Below are positions 62,001-64,000 of a stretch of DNA of 64,000 nucleotides, one piece after another. The position numbers were made by a program, and so were the translations under genes. The notes below the pieces were generated by a model. It saw only the letters and a program-made list of their open reading frames with translations. It was not told the origin of the DNA and did no database searches. The stretch is taken from positions 24,322,422-24,386,421 of the forward strand of contig NC_079973.1 in the NCBI RefSeq assembly GCF_029852145.1, written 5' to 3'. Position 1 is the first letter of the stretch. Each line of letters starts with the position of its first letter. The stretch is from Microplitis mediator. Its lineage: Eukaryota; Arthropoda; Insecta; Hymenoptera; Braconidae.

Positions 62001-63961
62001 TTTTGAACCTTAACCGAATTCGTTTTTTGACTCGGGATTCCAGTTTTTTTAACCCGTAGGCCTTATTACCCTACCGCAGTAAAATAAGGCCTATTCGTAT
62101 GGTTTTTGTAAAAATTTAATTCTTTGTTTGTTTGTGGTATAAATTACCATTAATATATATCAATAAGTTATAGATCAAATTGAACGGAATATAGTATAGT
62201 GCCGGATAGCTCTACTGGTAGAGCACTCGGTGCGATACCGATATGGTCTGGGTTCGATTTCCAGTTCGGGCTATCTATATTTTTCTCAATGTATCTATAA
62301 ATTGTCTTATCGAGAGGTTTGCATGTTTAGGTTTCCACTATATTTAGATAGCCCGAACTGGGAATCGAACCCAGACCATATCGGTATCGCGCCGAGTGCT
62401 CTACCAGCTCTACCATTAATTCATTATATTTTATGGTTAATGTATTGAAATAAAGATTAATGATACATTTCGATAATTAAATGCAATATTTTCGATTCTA
62501 TTCAAAATCTCCCTTAGCTAGGCCTAATTACCCGCCGGTACTTTAATAATTGTAATTTATTTATTTTTTTTTTTTTCTCAGAGTCCTCAGCAGCAGGATT
62601 GGGACAGCAGTACTGTGAGTTCGGCGTTGAAAAATTTTGAACGTATGGTAGAGACAACAAGAATGACTTTAATGTTACCTGAATGTAGAGAAACGTTGAC
62701 TTCAACGATTGACACTGTAGTTGAGAGGACACAAGACTTTACAGATAGCGCTTACACGAGTCATGAACATCGGGAAAATATATTACTGCTTTGTGATCGG
62801 GTTAAACTTGAACTCAATTCACTTCTAAGAGTCGGCAACAGTATGGTAATTGCATTTTTAAAATTAATTGTATTGATATTTTATATTTTGTATTGTAAAT
62901 TTTGAAAAAAAATGTGTACAGCAAAATTATGAAAGTGGACCGACGTCACCGAACTCCGAACTAGATCAAGCGGTACTGGGTGTATTGAAAGCCACGCGTG
63001 ATTTACGATTACAATTGGCGACAACGACAATGGAACAGGCCGGTGATCTTGGGCAAGTTACGAAAGCTGGGCAAGAATTGGTATCGACAATTCGTAATCT
63101 CGCATTAGCGAGCGAGATCGATAGATTACAGGAGAGTAGTGATCGATTTCATGAGTACATTGAACATATTCTTGAAGTAAATTATTTATTCATCATACAG
63201 AAAAAAGGATTTCTTGGCTCAAGGAAACTTTTTCTCGCTCAAAAAAAATTTGACTTTCAATTCATGGTGCAAAAAATTTCTAAGGAAAAGTAAAAATTTT
63301 CTAGGGGCGAGTCAAAATTTTTTGCGCGAGAAATTCTTTTTTTTTTTGCGCAGTAAAGGGTTAAAGCAAAATGGGGTAGTGTAAATAAAACGGCTCAGAA
63401 AATATATCAAATATTAATTTTTTCAATTATTATTAAATATGACAAAAAAAATTTAATTCCAGATGTCACCTAAATTTTATTTTTTCAAAATTATTTTTTA
63501 AAAATTTTGTTAGATTTTCCCTCTACTGAGTAGAGAATCATATATTTTTTTTTTTAATTAAATCAATACTAGACAAATTTTGTTATAGGTATGAAAAAAA
63601 AAAATTTTTTTTGAGCCACCCCATTTTGTCTGGCTCAAAATTTTTAAATGATTTGAATTAATTTATCCAATTTATTATTTAGGTATGCAAATTATTGAGA
63701 CACATTGCGCTGTCAGAATCATTGCAAGTATCAGCAAAATTCACAGAAATAAATTTGCGTATTTATGGTCCACAAGTTGTTACTGCAGCACATACATTAG
63801 CACGTTACCCAACAAGTAAAATAGCTAAAGAAAATCTCGAAGTATTTGCAGATATGTGGCAATGGCTCATGTCCGACGTAACCACCGTCGCAAAAGATGT
63901 GTTAGAACTCTGCCACAGCCGCCCGGAGAAACAAGTTTACATGTCGCTACCGCGACCTGGC
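50028..63961 (+). CDS. Alpha-catulin (alpha-catenin/vinculin family), 3' part outside window
   Basis: Cytoskeletal linker of the vinculin/alpha-catenin superfamily; known relatives localise ion channels and scaffold Rho signalling. Seven exons are visible: 50028-50114, 57000-57189, 58709-58986, 60271-60513, 62582-62845, 62922-63176 and 63683-63961, all with GT/AG borders and compatible phases, giving 532 residues so far. The ATG is the only one in frame before LEIKTRSIEQTLLPLV, the hallmark N-terminus. Further family motifs are VARVGQAVNLAVERFVTVGE (exon 2), RCLLGSVTRVLLLAD (exon 3), MAAARQVLERSTMMLL with ACLRHPEC (exon 4), DFTDSAYTSHEHRE (exon 5) and SKIAKENLEVF (exon 7). The human protein is about 730 residues, so roughly a quarter is missing at the right. 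Intron 1 is 6.9 kb. Known as alpha-Catulin in flies and CTNNAL1 in human. Confidence 0.95.
51126..51350. repeat. Palindromic MITE-like element, intron 1
   Basis: GATCTAATTATGATACTGAA plus GTTAGCCGACGTC is mirrored by GTCTGCTAACTTCAGG plus ATCATATCTAATTT. It is an intact relative of the outer arms at 43227-44697. Confidence 0.8.
51549..52135. mobile_element. CTCCG-family element interrupted by a younger element, intron 1
   Basis: Left part has ACACTAAAAAATTAGGGG, TTCGGAGTGAATTTCACTCC and GATCACTCCGAAATCACCCC. Right part (52043-52135) has AAATCTCCGAGTGACCGAAT and ends CCCCCGATTTTTTGCG. The element 51737-52042 separates them. Confidence 0.75.
51737..52042. mobile_element. MITE-like element with long inverted repeats, TA-flanked
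   Basis: TACACGGAGAAAAATGTTGG continues through ATTATGCTGTCGACCAAACG and AACAGGAAG; the mirrored copy fills 51938-52042 and ends TTTTTTTCCGTGTA. TA stands at both edges. Frames on the minus strand are repeat translations. Shares its subterminal arm with 40593-41492. Confidence 0.9.
53600..53655. repeat. (AAT)n-type microsatellite
   Basis: ATAATAATAATAATAGTAAT and similar trinucleotide units for about 55 bp in alpha-catulin intron 1. Confidence 0.9.
54111..54156. repeat. (GAA)n purine-rich microsatellite
   Basis: AAGAGAAAGAGAAAGAGGAA followed by GAAGAAGAAGAAGAAAAAG; a shorter similar tract lies at about 54509-54530. Confidence 0.9.
55772..56440. repeat. Long palindromic element (arms about 320 bp), intron 1
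   Basis: TTAGGGTGCTTCAAAAAAAA at the left is mirrored by TTTTTTTGAAGCACTCTAGT at the right. The arms pair over most of their length, for example TTTGGGAGGATTTTTTTCTC, GACCTCTTAGAGTTGAGCTA and ATGACTTGTCATAGGGTTTT each with its complement. The loop is near 56100. No coding capacity. Confidence 0.92.
57425..58345. repeat. Dispersed repeat family member, intron 2
   Basis: The left section (57430-57600) matches 26812-27010 in reverse orientation and 29915 onward directly. The right section (58250-58335, CCTAAGACCTCAAAACCTCG) matches 30150-30215. The middle has repeated CCCAATAGGG/CCCATTGGGTT and GGAAAACCCAACGTGAAAAT motifs, perhaps a separate insertion at about 57665-57960. Confidence 0.6.
60001..60200. 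mobile_element. CTCCG-family element, intron 3
   Basis: Contains GATTTCGGAGTGATCTGGAT, CCTCGGAGTGAATTTCACTT and CATTCACTCCGGATTTAACC. It ends 70 bp before exon 4 of alpha-catulin. Confidence 0.7.
61062..61499. mobile_element. MITE-like element rich in ACCGGTGTTA, TA-flanked, intron 4
   Basis: TACACTGTAAAAAGAGCGG at the left is mirrored by CCGGTGATTTTTTACAGTGTA-like sequence at the right (terminal CACTGTAAAAA shared with the CTCCG family). Interior is repeated CACCGGTGTTAA and CCGGTGTAAAAGC. Short open frames here are repeat translations. Confidence 0.85.
61563..62037. mobile_element. CCCGAGTC-family element, full length, intron 4
   Basis: TCCCGAGTCAAAAAACAAAT at the left is mirrored by GAATTCGTTTTTTGACTCGG plus GA at the right. 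It is the uninterrupted reference for the broken copy at 44033-44622. Interior is inverted-repeat-like with AATCCTCAA/TTGAGG motifs and no gene. Confidence 0.85.
62200..62271 (+). tRNA. tRNA-like sequence, probably a pseudogene or tRNA-derived repeat
   Basis: Has an A-box-like D arm (TAGCTCTACTGGTAGAGC) and a B-box T arm (GGTCTGGGTTCGATTTCCAG). The acceptor stem pairs only partly (5' TGCCGGA with 3' TTCGGGC). The best anticodon arm (CTCGG..CCGAT) gives loop TGCGATA, with CGA at 34-36 but G instead of U at 33. Layout resembles tRNA-Lys-like or Ser-anticodon variants; identity unresolved. It sits in alpha-catulin intron 4, facing an inverted copy. Confidence 0.35.
62351..62420 (-). tRNA. Inverted tRNA-like copy, 5' half degraded
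   Basis: On the - strand the last 55 or so bases are nearly identical to the copy at 62200 (GCACTCGGCGCGATACCGAT, then ATGGTCTGGGTTCGATTCCC and AGTTCGGGC), with a better T-stem. Its 5' part (AATGGTAGAGCTGGTAGAGC) has lost the acceptor match. Best read as a pseudogene copy. Together the pair could form a 65-bp hairpin with a loop of about 75 bases. Confidence 0.35.
63194..63353. mobile_element. AGGATTTCTTG-family element, intron 6
   Basis: CATACAGAAAAAAGGATTTC plus TTGGCTCAAGG at the left is mirrored by GCGCGAGAAATTC plus TTTTTTTTTTTGCGCAG at the right, with CAATTCATGGTGCAAAAAAT at the middle as in other family members. It starts 18 bp after the exon 6 donor. Confidence 0.75.
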
Positions 63962-64000
63962 GTAAGTTTAAAAGAACAACATAAATTTTATCAGTCCGTA

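Noticed and set aside
1..64000. Endogenous viral or polydnavirus segments
   Set aside because: Looked for because the genome may be a parasitoid wasp; no viral structural, polymerase or virulence-type gene was recognised.

Overview
The window is AT-rich, intron-containing animal nuclear DNA. Its gene content is arthropod: divergent ionotropic receptors, a Mec2-type stomatin, an insect-style UDP-glycosyltransferase, alpha-catulin and a laminin alpha N-terminus. Very short introns in the receptor genes, the expanded receptor family and a heavy load of small DNA-transposon remnants suggest an insect, plausibly a parasitoid wasp. The species assignment is inference only.

Layout. Positions 1-12190 hold a tandem array of three near-identical ionotropic receptor genes on the + strand: copy A is cut by the window edge, copies B and C are complete. 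The unit is about 3.4 kb, and a 2.8 kb inverted-repeat element sits between A and B. From about 34.0 to 16.7 kb on the - strand lie the first two coding exons of a laminin alpha chain, separated by a 16.8 kb intron. No later laminin exon was found, so the receptor array probably lies antisense in a later laminin intron or just beyond a laminin fragment. Positions 35592-39292 (-) hold nine exons of a stomatin/Mec2-like membrane protein, and 41707-45813 (-) a complete three-exon UDP-glycosyltransferase. From 50028 to the right edge (+) run the first seven coding exons of alpha-catulin, which continues beyond the window.

Most of the remaining DNA is non-coding and full of short palindromic or terminal-inverted-repeat elements (MITE-like), many nested two or three deep. 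Several are flanked by TA, and several can be checked against an uninterrupted relative elsewhere in the window. The clearest are in the UGT intron (43227-44697), a stomatin intron (36567-37457) and alpha-catulin intron 1 (51549-52135). The genes do not form one pathway. The receptors are chemosensory by family, the UGT is a detoxification/odorant-clearance type enzyme, stomatin and alpha-catulin are membrane and cytoskeletal scaffolds, and laminin is extracellular matrix. The most useful observations are the mosaic (gene-conversion) receptor array, the laminin signal-peptide exon recovered by phase matching, and the layered transposon insertions.
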